Shown here piece after piece: positions 62,677 through 64,000 of a DNA stretch of 64,000 nt (positions are counted from its first letter, which is position 1; every line of letters begins with the position of its first letter). A program made the position numbers and the translations under genes. The DNA is from G963704535 sp963704535. GTDB lineage: Bacteria > Chloroflexota > Chloroflexia > Chloroflexales > Roseiflexaceae. The notes beneath the pieces were generated by a model. That model ran no database searches. It worked only from the letters and a program-made list of their open reading frames with translations, and was not told the DNA's origin. The stretch spans positions 6,014,001 to 6,078,000 of the forward strand of contig OY969916.1 of the NCBI GenBank assembly GCA_963704535.1, read 5' to 3'.

Positions 62677-63795
62677 TTATAGCTGATGCTCGGCGCGATA
62701 CTGCTCCCGCAGCTCGTCGATGCTGACCAGTTGCCCCTGCTGGTCCTCGCAGTACCAGTACTCCCACCCGTTGCAGGCGGTCTTTCGCTGTGCAATCGCC
62801 GCAATGCGGTGAATCGAGCCGGCTGTGCCGTTCCAAAGCAGTTGCGAGTCGGCTTTGACGGTCGCTTCGACGCTGCGGTCCTTCGAGTAGATTTGCTGGC
62901 CGGCATGCAGGTAGTGCGTCTCGATCAGCTGGCCGAAGCTCACGCGGGGGGCCGTGCGCCTGGATTGTGTGACGAGTTCGGCTTCGCCGGAGCGCAGCGG
63001 CGGGAGGTTGTTGATGCGGTCGCGTGCGATCTCGATATAGTCAGATTCGAGTTCAATCCCCACATACGCGCGCCTGAGCTGCTTTGCGACCGCCCCAGTG
63101 GTGCCTGAGCCAAAGAAGGGGTCGAGCACGACATCGCCGGGATTGCTCGATGAAAGAATAACGCGGTACAGCAGCGCCTCCGGTTTCTGGGTCGAGTGGG
63201 CTTTCTTGCCGTTCAGCTTAATGCGCTCCGGCCCGGTGCAGAGCGGGATGTGCCAGACATTCTGCATCTGCTTTTCATCGTTCATGTGCTTCATGGCGTG
63301 ATAGTGGAACGTATACTTCTTCTGATCGACCGATTTCTTGGCCCAGATCAGCGTCTCGGTGGCGTTTTGAAAGCGCGTTCCACGAAAGTTCGGCATGGGA
63401 TTGGTCTTGTGCCAGATCACATCATTCAGCACCCAATAGCCCAGGTCCATCATGATCGCGCCGACGCGGAAAATATTATGATAGGAGCCGATGACCCAGA
63501 TCGTCCCGTGATCTTTCAAGACCCTGCGGCAGGCACCGAGCCAAGCGCGGGTGAACGCGTCGTAGGCGGCGAAGTCGGCGAACTGGTCCCACTCGTCGTC
63601 CACGCCGTCGACGATCGTCTGATTCGGCCGCAGCAGTTGATTGCGGAGCTGGAGATTGTAGGGCGGGTCGGCGAAGATCAGATCGACTGACTTCTCGGGG
63701 AGCGTCTTGAGGACCTCAATGCAATCGCCCTGCATGATCGCATTCACGGGAAGCCGCGCGACCGTATGCTCCTCGTCATCTGCCTGCCGCCGCAT
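62677..63795 (-). CDS. CcrM/HinfI-like adenine-N6 DNA methyltransferase with RAMA-type C-terminus
   Basis: A 372-residue beta-class DNA methyltransferase. DPPY (43-46) in IFADPPYNLQL precedes a CcrM-like RPNQTIVDGVDDEWDQF segment, GTIWVIGSYHNIFRVG, NPMPNFRGTRFQNATETLIW, and the SAM motif LDPFFGSGTTGAVA (~222-235). Residues ~265-370 match the CcrM C-terminal DNA-recognition domain (VSFGQLIETHYLHAGQQIYS ... WEYWYCED). These features suggest GANTC methylation. No restriction enzyme is adjacent, so it may be a solitary regulatory enzyme. ATG 63795; the family N-terminus fits this start. Confidence 0.88.
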   Translation of the reverse strand: MRRQADDEEHTVARLPVNAIMQGDCIEVLKTLPEKSVDLIFADPPYNLQLRNQLLRPNQTIVDGVDDEWDQFADFAAYDAFTRAWLGACRRVLKDHGTIWVIGSYHNIFRVGAIMMDLGYWVLNDVIWHKTNPMPNFRGTRFQNATETLIWAKKSVDQKKYTFHYHAMKHMNDEKQMQNVWHIPLCTGPERIKLNGKKAHSTQKPEALLYRVILSSSNPGDVVLDPFFGSGTTGAVAKQLRRAYVGIELESDYIEIARDRINNLPPLRSGEAELVTQSRRTAPRVSFGQLIETHYLHAGQQIYSKDRSVEATVKADSQLLWNGTAGSIHRIAAIAQRKTACNGWEYWYCEDQQGQLVSIDELREQYRAEHQL

Positions 63796-63888
63796 GAGCC
63801 TGCCTTCCTGCTCAGTTGCCCCGGACGCGTAGTCCAGGGAGGCTGCTACACGATCGCGCGATTCTACGCCCTTTTGGGCGCATCGTCA

Positions 63889-63978
63889 ACAAAGGGGGAG
63901 TTTGAGGGGGCCGCCCCTCAAGAATCCCCTTTCCACCACGGATCGTAGACAAGACATACCTTTTCAAACAGTTTCTCA
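63889..63978 (-). repeat. R1 element, minus orientation
   Basis: AAAGGGGGAGTTTGAGGGGG core, CTTTCCACCACGGATCGTAG, and the end CCTTTTCAAACAGTTTCTCA match R1; the other end is lost. It lies ~95 bases upstream of the methyltransferase start. Confidence 0.85.
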
Positions 63979-64000
63979 GCGGTTGGAAACAGTATCAGGA

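Overview
The window is high-GC bacterial DNA with densely packed genes, many of them small operons on the minus strand. The organism is most likely a filamentous member of the Chloroflexota (class Chloroflexia). The basis is an eight-gene F1Fo ATP synthase operon followed by mreB, a DUF2723 membrane protein, an AttEFGH-type exporter, CHAT/TPR proteins, a secreted FWxxxGG-repeat protein, and many dispersed intergenic repeats. This assignment is an inference from gene families; I saw no rRNA, tRNA or CRISPR array.

Layout. 0.1-10 kb: TrmJ-like RNA methyltransferase, S9 peptidase, flavin oxidoreductase, a PD-(D/E)XK nuclease-like protein, a DUF2723 glycosyltransferase-like protein and an EEP phosphohydrolase. 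10-15 kb: a minus-strand lipoprotein/permease/ATPase export set, with permease and ATPase riddled with single-base indels. 15-21 kb: orphan antitoxin, DeoR remnant, TrmO, an ABC-2 exporter and a membrane MutS-family ATPase. 21-26 kb: a CHAT protease and an AAA/TPR protein sharing a matching adapter domain; this is the best candidate for an immunity or cell-death system. 26-36 kb: histidine kinase, O-antigen ligase, ThuA, CysQ-like phosphatase, PEP carboxykinase, DUF402 protein and methyltransferase. 36-45 kb: mreB and atpCDGAHFEB (minus strand). 45-50 kb: a roadblock/REC protein, a hybrid kinase and a Chloroflexota-type hypothetical. 50-55 kb: a SAM-I riboswitch controlling metH. 55-64 kb: secreted repeat protein, response regulator, lysA, BPL_N protein, GT9, a second flavin oxidoreductase and a CcrM-like DNA methyltransferase.

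Overlaid on the genes are two kinds of repeats. (1) Small elements with terminal inverted repeats (called R1-R6 here), mostly 70-210 bp. R1 and R3 ends often supply the stop codon of the adjoining gene. (2) Short tandem repeats with mostly 7-nt units, usually as two facing arrays that form long hairpins. These lie between genes, in frame inside proteins (lysA, DUF2723, ABC permease), within metH, and inside stem P3 of the SAM riboswitch.

Several conserved genes (atpA, atpD, metH, the ABC export set, the CHAT and TPR genes, a kinase) carry single-base frameshifts. Most look like extra bases placed exactly between two codons. They are probably assembly or sequencing artefacts, but the pattern is odd. 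All functions are by-eye family recognition without database searches.
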